Source of the DNA: Paenibacillus sp. 1781tsa1
GTDB taxonomy: Bacteria > Bacillota > Bacilli > Paenibacillales > Paenibacillaceae
Direction: 5' to 3'
Assembly: GCF_024159265.1 (NCBI RefSeq)
Contig: NZ_JAMYWY010000001.1
Span: 4,340,001 to 4,404,000 of the forward strand
Length of the DNA: 64,000 bases
A model generated the notes under the pieces. It was not told where the DNA came from. It made no database searches and saw only the letters and a list, made by a program, of their open reading frames with translations. Both the position numbers and the translations under genes were made by a program. Below are positions 8,819 to 17,401 of the stretch, piece by piece. Numbering within the stretch: the stretch's first letter is position 1; each line of letters opens with the position of its first letter.

Positions 8819-9475
8819 ATGAATCCGAATTCGATGAACCCACAGAATTTAGTACAACCTACTTTAAACACAAATCCCAATGTTACGCCTAACATGAATC
8901 ATGGCGGTCATGAGATGTTCGATGTGCATGAGATCCTGTCCTCCACCATTAATGTGCTGGATCAATATATGATCTTCCGTACATTCGTGCAGAGCCAGGA
9001 ACTGATTGGCATTCTAGACCGGCAGTATAACTTCATTTTATCCCAGTACAATCTGACAGCAGAGTGTTTTGCATCCGGACAGAAGCCTCATCAAGAGACG
9101 GCAACCTACATGATTCCCAACATCGTACCGCCGGTATATGGCCTTAAGCCCTCAGCACCGAAAAAGCCAAACCAGAGCCTGGCTGATGTGAAGGATGCCG
9201 GGATTAGCGGTCATATGCTTGGACTCATTAAATCACATGCGAGTCTACTCGGCATGTCCTGCAGTGAGATCACGAACGGAACGGTTCGCCGTGTCATCGC
9301 TTCACAGATCCAGCATTTTATCGAGATGGCTTATGAAATTTTCATGTTCCAGAATAAAAACGCCTATTACCAAGTCCCTCAACTCACTGCAAGTGATACA
9401 CAACAGATGCTTCAGGCATACATCCCAGCAACCGGAGCACCTCAGATGCCTAATAGCAATAAACCACTTCATTAA
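8819..9475 (+). CDS. CotF-like spore coat protein
   Basis: 218 residues. The Asn/Pro-rich N-terminus (MNPNSMNPQN) is followed by a CotF-type helical core: FDVHEILSSTINVLDQYMIF, then QELIGILDRQYNFILSQYN, and a second half with GHMLGLIKSHASLLGMS. The C-terminal QVPQLTASDTQQMLQAY is also typical. Such proteins are deposited on the spore coat by the mother cell. AAGGAGAATC precedes the ATG. Sporulation-controlled expression is expected; I cannot assign the sigma site with confidence. Confidence 0.85.
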   Translation: MNPNSMNPQNLVQPTLNTNPNVTPNMNHGGHEMFDVHEILSSTINVLDQYMIFRTFVQSQELIGILDRQYNFILSQYNLTAECFASGQKPHQETATYMIPNIVPPVYGLKPSAPKKPNQSLADVKDAGISGHMLGLIKSHASLLGMSCSEITNGTVRRVIASQIQHFIEMAYEIFMFQNKNAYYQVPQLTASDTQQMLQAYIPATGAPQMPNSNKPLH

Positions 9476-9500
9476 TTAGAAAATAAAGTCCGAATACCTA

Positions 9501-9545
9501 GAACAGTCTCTTTAACCCTTTCGGGTTTAAGGGGCTGTTCTTTAA
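9501..9545 (+). terminator. Terminator of the CotF-like gene
   Basis: Long stem: GAACAG, TTTAACCC, a TTTC loop, GGGTTTAA, CTGTTC, followed by TTTAATT. It lies 25 bases past the stop codon. Confidence 0.85.
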
Positions 9546-9713
9546 TTATGTAATCTTTTTCCTACTGAAGACACTTGATTCACTTACCAGAAACTGGTTT
9601 AATCAAAGACAGAACTTACATATTCAACATACGGATCATACATATAAAATACGGTGAAATGCGGTTATAAGAAAATTCAAATGACTTTTCTTCATTAATG
9701 GGGAGGTATACAA

Positions 9714-10667
9714 ATGAGATGGAATCAACCTGCTAAACTTGGTTTACTGGCTATGGCTCTCGGCTGTACTGCTATCGGCTCAACACTTACGACTTCAACA
9801 ACACTGGCTGCACCTGTTCCCGCTTCCAAAGCGGTATATCATCAATTCCAAACGTATCGAACGGAAGCAGTGAAATCCACAGCGAGTGTGGCTAAAGCAC
9901 GTAAATACCTGATGAATCATATCGACAAAGTCGGTCCTTGGCAGGCAACATTAATGACCCTGCAATTGGAGAATATGCAGAATATGAAGCTGGCGGATAT
10001 GGATAACCAAATGTATACGGAACAGTTTCAACAAGCCCTATCTCGTGCCCATGAACAACTTGGTTACGAACAGAAGCTTACATATAGTCGTCTGCTGAAA
10101 GAAATTAAAGATCCGTCAGTGAGGAAGGTTCTGCAGGAAGCATCTGATCTCGGGTTCAAACTGGAAACCAGTGAGGGCTTGTATTACCCTATCATCAATT
10201 ATGAGATCTACCAAAAGTTCAAACCTTTTGTTAAAGCAGATATTGCCGCGTACATTGATATTATGGCTACTGAGTCCAATCAGATGACAACTGCAGATGC
10301 TGGCATCATCATCTCCTGGAACGAATTAATTCAGCGTACATTGGAGAAAGAAGCCTTTTTGAATAACTTCCCGAATTCCAATCGCATATCAACAGTGAAA
10401 CAGTGGTTATTTGTAGAATATGTGTTTTACGGAAGTGACAACACGCCTGTATATGATTGGTACACGGATGAAGAAATCCGCACCATGGACCCCGAAGTGA
10501 AAAAGGCTTACGAGAAAGCCCTGGCTAAGCGTGAGCCCAATACGGAGAGTGTTCTTTTGGATACCATGGAAAAGATTTTGCTGATCCTCAAGCAGAACAA
10601 TGATGAGCTTACCCCTGAGATCAGAGCAATCATCGAAACTGTTCAACAACAATTTGCCCTTGATTAA
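9714..10667 (+). CDS. Secreted protein of unknown function
   Basis: 317 residues with a strong GGGGAGG ribosome site. The signal peptide runs from about residue 1 to 33 and ends in TTLAAPVPA. The mature part is mostly helical and charged, with a KVGPWQATLMTLQLENMQ segment and a C-terminal run of amphipathic helices. I do not recognise a domain. It stands alone between two terminators, so it is monocistronic. Confidence 0.7.
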   Translation: MRWNQPAKLGLLAMALGCTAIGSTLTTSTTLAAPVPASKAVYHQFQTYRTEAVKSTASVAKARKYLMNHIDKVGPWQATLMTLQLENMQNMKLADMDNQMYTEQFQQALSRAHEQLGYEQKLTYSRLLKEIKDPSVRKVLQEASDLGFKLETSEGLYYPIINYEIYQKFKPFVKADIAAYIDIMATESNQMTTADAGIIISWNELIQRTLEKEAFLNNFPNSNRISTVKQWLFVEYVFYGSDNTPVYDWYTDEEIRTMDPEVKKAYEKALAKREPNTESVLLDTMEKILLILKQNNDELTPEIRAIIETVQQQFALD

Positions 10668-10700
10668 CCCGGATGCTGAATAGCAAAATGTGTATGCCAA

Positions 10701-10739
10701 AAAAGCGGCAGTCCTCGTGACAGAGGGTGCCGCTTTTAA
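10701..10739 (+). terminator. Terminator of the secreted-protein gene
   Basis: Ten-base stem AAAAGCGGCA/TGCCGCTTTT with a smaller inner hairpin. It also faces the convergent sigma-factor gene and may serve both strands. Confidence 0.75.
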
Positions 10740-10767
10740 GTTTACATATCAAGTCCTTACATTTGGA

Positions 10768-11703
10768 TCAAAGAGTTGAAGTATCTATTGATGTAAGTTT
10801 GTTCGGATTTACGACGAGATACACGCCCTCAATCCGCTCTCCGAAAGCGTCCAACTCCAAACAGAGTACCTCGGACAATTGCCCTTCTTTCATCAACGCG
10901 AGTTGAAGTTCGCCATTGATCCACATGGGTACCCATTCTCTTTCACGCAATCGCGTAAGAACTCGCCGTGAGGTCAGGAGTGCAAGCACACCTTTGTGAA
11001 CGTTCATTGTTCTCATAACCGTGTGCACTACGCCACCGCCATCTGCTGTAAATACAGGCTGATCTGCCAGTAACTCCAGCATGGCAGAGACGTCATAACG
11101 AAGGAAAGCCGTTGTAAAACGGCTCAGCAATTCACCTTTGGCTATCATATCCGCATCACTTTGCTCGATCGGCGGAAGTCTTTCGGGCAGATTTCGTCTG
11201 GCACGGCTAAAGATTTGACGGCAGTTACTCTCTGTTTTGCCCAGCCAATCCGCTATTTCGGAATAATCATATCGAAACGCTTCACGAAGGACAAAAACAG
11301 CCCGTTCCATGGGCGATAGACGCTCCAACATGACCAGATAGGCGTAGGAGATCAGCTCTTTTTTCTCCATCGTTTCCTCTGGCATGTTCGCCTCTTCACT
11401 GTCACCCATCGGCTCTGGCAGCCACTCACCAACATAACTTTCCCGCTGATTACGGGCGGAATTTAGCAGATTCAAGCTTCGGTTCACAACCAATCTGGCG
11501 ATGTAGGAATTGGGATTACGAATATCCTGAGCAGACGTGCTCTGAATCCCCGCAAAGCAATCCTGCACAATATCTTCAGCTTCTACCACACTGCCCAGCA
11601 TGCGGTAAGCTATTGAAAATGCATATTTTTTATAACGAATATACAATTCACCAACATCCAGAGAAGACACATCTGGCTCATTGGCGTGGAGATTGGAATT
11701 CAT
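10768..11703 (-). CDS. ECF41-family sigma factor with SnoaL-like C-terminal extension
   Basis: 311 residues from the ATG at 11703, chosen for its GAGGGGG site eight bases upstream. Region 2 is in AFSIAYRMLGSVVEAEDIVQD, region 4 in AVFVLREAFRYDYSEIADWL. The ECF41 hallmarks are all present: a linker WLPEP, a DGGG motif, and a C-terminal NPNKL (family form NPDKL). The SnoaL-like extension acts as a built-in anti-sigma and activation module in characterised ECF41 proteins, replacing a separate anti-sigma factor. It lies 34 bases after an AhpD-like gene, the classic ECF41 partner, under a matching promoter. Confidence 0.92.
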   Translation of the reverse strand: MNSNLHANEPDVSSLDVGELYIRYKKYAFSIAYRMLGSVVEAEDIVQDCFAGIQSTSAQDIRNPNSYIARLVVNRSLNLLNSARNQRESYVGEWLPEPMGDSEEANMPEETMEKKELISYAYLVMLERLSPMERAVFVLREAFRYDYSEIADWLGKTESNCRQIFSRARRNLPERLPPIEQSDADMIAKGELLSRFTTAFLRYDVSAMLELLADQPVFTADGGGVVHTVMRTMNVHKGVLALLTSRRVLTRLREREWVPMWINGELQLALMKEGQLSEVLCLELDAFGERIEGVYLVVNPNKLTSIDTSTL

Positions 11704-11737
11704 AAGAATGGCCCCCTCTGGCATGGTGCGTGTAGTT

Positions 11738-12184
11738 TTAGTTAAAGCAACCCGGATACATCCCTGTTGTAATCGCAATCCGGTTCCAGTTGTTAATCGT
11801 GTTAATGGCCAGGATCAGATCCACCAGTTCGGATTCACTGAAATGTTCACGGACCTTATCGTACAACGCAAGCGGTACACCGTGTTCCGAGATTCGGGTC
11901 ACCGCTTCAGCCAGCTCCAGCATAACACGTTCTTGATCCGTGAAGAAAGCCACTTCACGCCACACACTCAGCAGGAGAATATGATCCGCATAATCTCCCA
12001 ATTTCATCAGATCTTTGGCATGCATATCGAGACAAAAGGCGCAGCCATTAATCTGGGACACGCGGATTTTTAACAACTCATACAATACTTTATTTTCAAA
12101 TTGCCCGGATATATATTGCTCCATTGCCATCATCGCTTTAAAAGCGCCTGGACTCACTGCTCTGTAGTTCGTTCTTAAATTCAT
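11738..12184 (-). CDS. Carboxymuconolactone decarboxylase/AhpD-like protein
   Basis: 148 residues. The AhpD-type Cys-x-x-Cys-x-x-x-His is in NGCAFCLDMHAKDL near residue 50, a peroxidase or thiol-redox signature. The GGAGGCG ribosome site is 8-9 bases before the ATG. It is the first gene of the ECF41 operon; this pairing is well established for the family, and the protein is thought to be the regulon's output. Actual substrate unknown. Confidence 0.9.
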   Translation of the reverse strand: MNLRTNYRAVSPGAFKAMMAMEQYISGQFENKVLYELLKIRVSQINGCAFCLDMHAKDLMKLGDYADHILLLSVWREVAFFTDQERVMLELAEAVTRISEHGVPLALYDKVREHFSESELVDLILAINTINNWNRIAITTGMYPGCFN

Positions 12185-12221
12185 TTCTCATTCGCCTCCG
12201 TCATTTGGTTTACATACTGTA

Positions 12222-12248
12222 GACAAACGACGGTCGGGATCTGTGACA
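12222..12248 (-). promoter_or_regulatory. ECF41-type autoregulated promoter
   Basis: On the minus strand TGTCACA (12242-12248) is followed after exactly 16 bases by TGTC (12222-12225), 37 bases upstream of the AhpD-like start codon. TGTCACA with a (C/T)GTC-type -10 is the published ECF41 target motif, so the sigma factor most likely transcribes its own operon from here. Confidence 0.75.
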
Positions 12249-12588
12249 TACTTTACGAAAATCTTTTTATTCCCATAAGAATGTAAGCTCAACTAACAGA
12301 TATTACACTGAGATTCTAACAAAACATTTCAATATAGCCATCCATCAGTTAAAGAAATAAAAAACTGAAAGGTTGTTCTCTTTTACTACAAGTAACATCT
12401 GACGTAATGTAATTCCGAAAATTTCCGTGTTCATGTACGGTTTTTGCTGTACTGTTTGTGATTTCAACCAAAAGTAGGTTGGATATATTGATACTTTGAC
12501 CAAGAGAGTAGTAACATACGTCTAATCAAGTTAACTTTTCTGACATAAAAAGAAAAACGTTATTCCTATTGGCAAGGAGTGTTTTACT

Positions 12589-13635
12589 ATGATAACTTCC
12601 AACGCAAACCCTAATGTGACGTCCGAATTGCCTAGAGGTTGTACCTTCACCGCTGAAGACTGGCATGTATTATCACAATATTGGTATCCAGTAGCACAAG
12701 CTACCGAAGTAACAGACAAACCACTTGCTGCTCAATTACTCGATGTGAAGCTGGTTCTTTATCGAAGTAATGACCAGGTAGTCGTAGCCAAGGATCTTTG
12801 TTTTCACCGCGGGGCCCCACTCAGCAAAGGCTGGGTAGAAAATGGTGAGATTGTCTGTCCTTATCATGGCTTCCGTTACAATTGTGAAGGTAAATGTACC
12901 GCAGTACCTGCACACCCAAGCTCCAAGATCTCGCCTAAGCTCAGACTTATCGTGTATCCGGCAGTTGAACGTTATGGTTTAATCTGGACCACTTTGGCGG
13001 GAACGGAAGAACAGATCCCCTCCTTCCCTGGATGGGATGATCCGGATTATATTAATATTTTGCCACCCAACTTTGACATTGCCGGTTCTTCTGGACGACA
13101 AATGGAGGGATTCCTCGATGTATCCCATTTTGCCTATGTGCATACTGAAACGTTTGGTGACCGAAATAATACAGAAGTGCCCCAATACAAAGTGAAACGC
13201 GAAGGTAATGAGTTACTGGCCGAATATTGGAGTACGGTGAGCAACTATGGCAAAGGGCAAGATCTTGTTGCTCCAGAAGGTTTCCAATGGTTGCGTGAGT
13301 TTAGGGTGTTCCCGCCTTTTGCGGCTTCTCTGACGGTACATTTCCCAGGTGAAGACAAGCTGAATATTCTAAATTGTGCTTCGCCGATCTCTGCCCGTTA
13401 TACCCGTCTATTCTGTCCAATCACACGAAACTTTGACAAAGATGCTCCTATTGAAGACACAATCAAGTTCAACTTGCAGGTATTTGAAGAGGACCGCGAG
13501 ATGGTCGAGTCACAGAAACCGGAGGATCTGCCCCTGGATCTGCATGCCGAGGCCCATATTCCCGCTGACCGTACTTCAATTGCTTATCGTCAATTATTAA
13601 CGGAAATTGGTTTGGGCCGAAATTACACATCGTAA
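12589..13635 (+). CDS. Rieske non-heme iron oxygenase
   Basis: 348 residues with an AAGGAG site before the ATG. The Rieske [2Fe-2S] ligands are in CFHRGAPLSKG and, 18 residues later, CPYHGF. The mononuclear iron triad is in FLDVSHFAYVHTETF (Asp-x-x-x-His-type). This is the phthalate/vanillate O-demethylase-like class of terminal oxygenases, which usually need a separate reductase; none is adjacent. It is divergent from the ECF41 operon across a 404-base gap and ends near a repeat element. Substrate unknown. Confidence 0.88.
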   Translation: MITSNANPNVTSELPRGCTFTAEDWHVLSQYWYPVAQATEVTDKPLAAQLLDVKLVLYRSNDQVVVAKDLCFHRGAPLSKGWVENGEIVCPYHGFRYNCEGKCTAVPAHPSSKISPKLRLIVYPAVERYGLIWTTLAGTEEQIPSFPGWDDPDYINILPPNFDIAGSSGRQMEGFLDVSHFAYVHTETFGDRNNTEVPQYKVKREGNELLAEYWSTVSNYGKGQDLVAPEGFQWLREFRVFPPFAASLTVHFPGEDKLNILNCASPISARYTRLFCPITRNFDKDAPIEDTIKFNLQVFEEDREMVESQKPEDLPLDLHAEAHIPADRTSIAYRQLLTEIGLGRNYTS

Positions 13636-13644
13636 ATTAAATCA

Positions 13645-13867
13645 TATATAAGTTCAACTAATGAATATATTTACACTGGAACTCCGATGGCAGAATAACT
13701 TTACGATCGCTGTTATCCCCAGATTTTTTATTCCATTTTTTTAAAGGGAAAATCCGGTGATAGCGTAGGCTTCCGATGTAGCTTTCTTTTAGAAAGCTTT
13801 TAGGCGAACGCTCCGCTTCTTCAAGTTATTTCTGCCCTCTCCGTTATCGTGTAAATGTTAGTTGAAA
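13645..13867. repeat. MITE-like intergenic repeat, family A, copy 1
   Basis: About 223 bases, strongly similar to 31844-32072 in the same orientation. Imperfect terminal inverted repeats: left TTCAACTAATG...TTTACAC, right GTGTAAATGTTAGTTGAA. Inside are further stems: one pairing CCCCAGATTTT with AAAATCCGG, a perfect AGCTTTCT/AGAAAGCT hairpin, and a GCGAACGC stem. No open reading frame is present. It looks like a non-autonomous mobile element or a structured RNA element. Confidence 0.7.
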
Positions 13868-14130
13868 ATTTTCTTAGGAACTCAGGACACCTTATTTGGC
13901 CTCTAGGTCCTCAATTAAAATTGTAAGGAACACCAGACATGTTATTTCCCGAAATCCCCGATATAAACACGTCAAACGGCTGTTTCTTCTGATATAGCAT
14001 GTCTCAGATTCTTTAAATTTCTGAGCACGCTTTAAATCCTTCATTAATACGCCTGCGATTCGTTAGCACTCCATGCTTCGGACACGTTCAGGTATGCATC
14101 GGCTTTCGGCAAGTTTGAAGACAGCTTTAA
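13868..14130. other. Structured non-coding stretch next to repeat A
   Basis: No plausible gene. Two imperfect direct repeats of about 23 bases begin TAGGAACTCAGGACA (13875) and TAAGGAACACCAGACA (13924), and a CTCAGA...TCTGAG hairpin lies near 14002-14024. The layout suggests a second repeat element, but there is no other copy in this window to prove it. Confidence 0.35.
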
Positions 14131-14133
14131 TCC

Positions 14134-14169
14134 AAAAAAAGAAGCGTTCCTTTGTGGACGCTTCTTTTT
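14134..14169 (-). terminator. Terminator of the cupin/coat-like gene
   Basis: Ten-base perfect stem AAAGAAGCGT/ACGCTTCTTT. Both strands give a T run (seven T on the minus side, five on the plus side), so it can work in both directions. Confidence 0.85.
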
Positions 14170-14228
14170 CTATACATATTTCAACTGAAGTACCTATGTG
14201 TACTAGATAAACCTTGCCTAATAAACCG

Positions 14229-15062
14229 TCATCTTTCCTCTTGAATATTCGTATTCACAGGAAGCTCTCTATAATACGGGCAACCCGGTTCGTGGATAAT
14301 ACGTGGATCGACCCAAGTACCCCAGTACGGAAGACGGTTTACGTAAGGTTGCATATTGGACTGAGTATTTGGTGCCATGTTTGGTTGTGCATTTGGTTGC
14401 ATATTCGGCTGTGTGTTTGGTTGCATGCTGGGTTGTGTGTTTGGTGGCATGTTTGGCTGTACATTAGGCATTACGTAAGGCTGATGATTCACATTGGGAG
14501 CACTGTTAGAGACAGGGGCAGTGGAAGTCTTACAATCTGCCGGCGGTCCAATGATCACTGTTTTTTGAATGGGAGCCAGCGCTTCTTGAACTTTTTTCTC
14601 GTCCAGACAGTACGTATAAGCCAGAAGTTTTGCAGGTGTAAGACGCAGGATGTCTGAGCCAAATATCGCCTCAGGCACAGGAGCATCAAAGATCGCCAGT
14701 AAATGGGTATGATCTACAGTAGCCACTTCATAGTGCCACCAGCCTTGAGGTACATTAGCTACCTGCCCTGGTGTAATCGGGAAATGAAGCAACTCGTTCG
14801 TGAACGGATTAATGAGTGACACGACTGCTGAACCGCTGATGCAGTATACCAGTTCTGTTGCATTCTGATGAATATGAGGTTCAACCACATTGCCTGTGCT
14901 GAGGAAAATATCCAGTAAAGAAGTATTGCCGAGTGTGTTTAACTGGTTGATGGACAGAGAATTAATGTAGTTGTTCTCATCCTTCTTGAATAACGGGTTT
15001 TTGCTTAAATCATAAGTAAATTGAGTGCTTGGTAAAGTGTAATCCATGTATGAGGTTGCCAA
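14229..15062 (-). CDS. Cupin-domain protein with PNMQP repeats (coat-like)
   Basis: 277 residues from a TTG (ATG at 15047 is the alternative). Residues 50-150 form a cupin: PHIHQNATELVYCISG gives the His-x-His and Glu metal ligands, with PGQVANVPQGWWHYE as the second motif. The C-terminal third is low complexity, with many PNMQPN/PNTQPN units, then a Tyr/Pro-rich tail. Cupin plus Asn/Pro repeats suggests a spore-surface or exported structural protein, by analogy with oxalate-decarboxylase-like coat proteins. No signal peptide. The cupin is clear; the coat role is inferred. Confidence 0.75.
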   Translation of the reverse strand: MATSYMDYTLPSTQFTYDLSKNPLFKKDENNYINSLSINQLNTLGNTSLLDIFLSTGNVVEPHIHQNATELVYCISGSAVVSLINPFTNELLHFPITPGQVANVPQGWWHYEVATVDHTHLLAIFDAPVPEAIFGSDILRLTPAKLLAYTYCLDEKKVQEALAPIQKTVIIGPPADCKTSTAPVSNSAPNVNHQPYVMPNVQPNMPPNTQPSMQPNTQPNMQPNAQPNMAPNTQSNMQPYVNRLPYWGTWVDPRIIHEPGCPYYRELPVNTNIQEER

Positions 15063-15170
15063 AATAAAACGCCTGCCCTTCGCTCTCGGTTTAGGTCATA
15101 ACCTATATGCCAGCTTATGCCCAGCGCCCAGATCCGTGAGCCCATTTCCGCCAAATTTTCATCGTATAAC

Positions 15171-15210
15171 AAAATATCCCTGACTCGGACATCCCGAGCA
15201 GGGATATTTG
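15171..15210 (-). terminator. Terminator of the LRR gene
   Basis: Eleven-base stem AAATATCCCTG/CAGGGATATTT with an inner CTCGG/CCGAG stem, immediately after the LRR gene's stop codon. Confidence 0.8.
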
Positions 15211-15214
15211 GCTA

Positions 15215-16264
15215 TTAAAATTCTGCTTCGTCGGAGACGTCCTCCCAACTGATCCCTAATGGAGTACTGTTCAAATTTACACTCTGAAGCCAGGTCATTC
15301 GCTTGACTATGTCTGGCGTTCCCTCGATTAAACTATTCGTTATACTCAGATAACGCAGATTCTTCAACTGCTCCAGTTCGGGTGGGATTTCACGGATGCC
15401 AGAGTAACTTATATCCAGACTCACAAGTTCACTCAAATCGCCAATCTCGGCTGGAATATGTTTCAGACCAAGATCCGACTTCTCCTTTGGCTTCCACCCG
15501 GTAGGAACATGATAAGAACTACCGCAATAAATTCTAAGCTCTCGAAGTTGTTTCAATTTTCCAATGTCTTGGTGAATGCCTTCCAAATCCGCTGTCATGA
15601 TCTCCAATTTTTCCAATGATGTCAGTTCAAAAAGGGCTGGAGGAAGTGTATATACATCCTGCTCAAAAATCGTCAAACGTTTTAAGTGCGTCAATTCCCG
15701 AATTCGTTCCGGAATCTCTTTCAAGTAATGTGAACTAATATTCAGCACATCAGTCTGATGCCTGATGGCATCGTCCAACAGTCGATGAATATCTTTCTGA
15801 CGATCTAAATCGAAGAACAAGCCTGGAATACGCTCCATTAGCTCAATTGCTTCTTCTTGTGTAATGTTCATGCCATACATATTCTCATGAGCAACAGTGT
15901 AGAAGTAATCGCTCCCATCCTCTTTCAGAAAACAAAGATCGTCCGGCAATGACGGATATAACCAGTCATGAAAGCGATTGGCTTCCTCCTTAAGGACCTG
16001 CCCAGATTCAGGCGTGCAACGATATATGTAATAGATGCCTTCTGCATACATGGAGCCACTTTGCATCATCATTTCTTCCATCGTTCTGTTTTCAATCAGA
16101 TACGGCTCAAGTCTCTGTAATACTTTGGCAACTCTTTCAGGTGTAGCTCCCTCAACATACTTTCGGTCAACCAGCATAAAACGATCTGTCTTCTCGATCA
16201 ATTCGTCAATCAACAGTTCATAGGCAGTTCCTCTTGGATCGGTGTGAAAAGCTACGGCTACCAT
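15215..16264 (-). CDS. Leucine-rich-repeat protein
   Basis: 349 residues with a GAGGGGGA site before the ATG. The N-terminal ~170 residues are unrecognised, with acidic and aromatic stretches. From about residue 175 there are seven or so 22-24-residue leucine-rich repeats, such as LTHLKRLTIFEQDVYTLPPA and LSELVSLDISYSGIREIPPE. Repeat spacing is typical of cytoplasmic bacterial LRR proteins; there is no signal peptide. A protein-binding role is inferred. Confidence 0.78.
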   Translation of the reverse strand: MVAVAFHTDPRGTAYELLIDELIEKTDRFMLVDRKYVEGATPERVAKVLQRLEPYLIENRTMEEMMMQSGSMYAEGIYYIYRCTPESGQVLKEEANRFHDWLYPSLPDDLCFLKEDGSDYFYTVAHENMYGMNITQEEAIELMERIPGLFFDLDRQKDIHRLLDDAIRHQTDVLNISSHYLKEIPERIRELTHLKRLTIFEQDVYTLPPALFELTSLEKLEIMTADLEGIHQDIGKLKQLRELRIYCGSSYHVPTGWKPKEKSDLGLKHIPAEIGDLSELVSLDISYSGIREIPPELEQLKNLRYLSITNSLIEGTPDIVKRMTWLQSVNLNSTPLGISWEDVSDEAEF

Positions 16265-16372
16265 AGGTTCCCCCTCATGACTCTATATTGATTAATCTTC
16301 AATCTGCTGTATCACCTGAAACCATTGTGGCATAGGCTGATATCATCAATCCAGTTATTGGAGGCTTGTTAC

Positions 16373-16693
16373 ATGGCATACGGCCCTGGTTCAGTATCAT
16401 CCCCGCAACCTGCGGGTTATCCTTACCCTTATTATCCGCCACCACCGTACCCGTACCCTTACCCTTATCCCTATCCGTACCCGCCCATCGTTCCTGTTCC
16501 ACTTCCATTTCCGATCGGAGGTCCTTGGTGGCATGGTGGCTATCCCGGCGGCGGTTACCCCGGTGGACACCCTGGTCATTTCCCAGGAGGTGGCTATCCC
16601 GGTGGACCTCACGGCGGCGGGCCGGGTGGTCCGGGTGGACACGGAGGTCCCCCAGGCGGCGGATTTCACGGACATCGTTTTTTTCAGTGGTAA
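16373..16693 (+). CDS. Tyr/Pro/Gly/His-rich spore-coat-like protein
   Basis: 106 residues from the ATG at 16373, chosen for the GGAGG eight bases upstream; a longer frame from 16325 lacks one. The sequence is low complexity: a PYPYPY run, then GGYPGG and GGPGGHGG blocks ending in HGHRFFQW. Such composition is common in spore coat and exosporium proteins of Bacillales. A CATA at 16331 with AC 15 bases upstream loosely fits a sigma-K -10/-35. Long frames in other registers here are composition artefacts. Confidence 0.7.
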   Translation: MAYGPGSVSSPQPAGYPYPYYPPPPYPYPYPYPYPYPPIVPVPLPFPIGGPWWHGGYPGGGYPGGHPGHFPGGGYPGGPHGGGPGGPGGHGGPPGGGFHGHRFFQW

Positions 16694-16730
16694 ACATGTG
16701 ATTCATTCAAAGTCCAGGTTCAGATCAGAA

Positions 16731-16760
16731 AAAGGAGCTGCTTCGGCAGCTTCTTTTTTA
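16731..16760 (+). terminator. Terminator of the Tyr/Pro/Gly-rich gene
   Basis: AGGAGCTGC, TTCG loop, GCAGCTTCT, then a run of T. A UUCG-type tetraloop and T tract make this a strong terminator. Confidence 0.85.
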
Positions 16761-16789
16761 TCGAAACCTATTCTCTGATCATTCAGGAC

Positions 16790-17401
16790 TTAATACGTAA
16801 TCTCATCCATCATCTTCAGATTTCGGTTCGACATACTGAGGAGATCCGTGAAGGTAGGCGTTAGATAATAGATAAAGTCCGGATCGTGCACGTACATAAT
16901 AATCTGCCCATACTGCCCTTCCGCTGTTGGATCGAAATCGAGCATCAGATACAGTGAACCTCCCGCGATCGTTGCAAATGGAATCCATGGTTTATGGAAC
17001 AGATATGGCTTGATCTCCGGGTCCAACTGGCTGATCTCTTCCGCAAAATAATACTCTTCGAGCTTCTCATCTACCTCACAGAAGTATTGTTTGGTCTCTC
17101 GAATCTCTTCCAATGACATCAGATAAAATGGCGTACAACGCCCAGCCTCAGCATCACCCGGGTAGAGCACATGCAACCCATAGCCACTACCATCTTTGCC
17201 TTGGTAAAAGGTACGAAAATCGCCAGGTAGCCGGACGCCATACTCTTTTTCGAATACATCGAGACTTTCTTCGGATGCCCCTTCCCGATGTTGATACTCT
17301 TCAAACAATTGGCGAATCTCTTGATCCTGTATTTTCTCATCCAACAAGCGATTCAGCTCGTCAATAAGTACGTTTAATGTTACATTCGATTCCGGTTTCA
17401 C
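16790..17401 (-). CDS. SUKH (SMI1/KNR4) family protein, last gene of the SUKH operon
   Basis: 203 residues from a GTG that overlaps the upstream stop (TAGTG); AAGGGGAGG lies just before it, so translation is probably coupled. The SUKH pattern is clear: ESLDVFEKEYGVRLPGDFR near the N-terminus, GLHVLYPGDAE, PWIPFATIAGG with the typical aromatic, and LMLDFDP. SUKH proteins are mostly immunity proteins against nuclease-type toxins, or cytoplasmic binding modules. No toxin gene lies beside it. Confidence 0.85.
   Translation of the reverse strand: MKPESNVTLNVLIDELNRLLDEKIQDQEIRQLFEEYQHREGASEESLDVFEKEYGVRLPGDFRTFYQGKDGSGYGLHVLYPGDAEAGRCTPFYLMSLEEIRETKQYFCEVDEKLEEYYFAEEISQLDPEIKPYLFHKPWIPFATIAGGSLYLMLDFDPTAEGQYGQIIMYVHDPDFIYYLTPTFTDLLSMSNRNLKMMDEITY

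Noticed and set aside
14214-14657. A Trp/Leu-rich repeated plus-strand open frame
   Set aside because: It is the reverse reading of the PNMQP repeats in the cupin gene.
16299-16706. Long open frames opposite and alongside the Tyr/Pro/Gly-rich gene
   Set aside because: They are Arg/Gly-rich products of the repetitive DNA; only the frame from 16373 has a ribosome site and sensible coat-like sequence.
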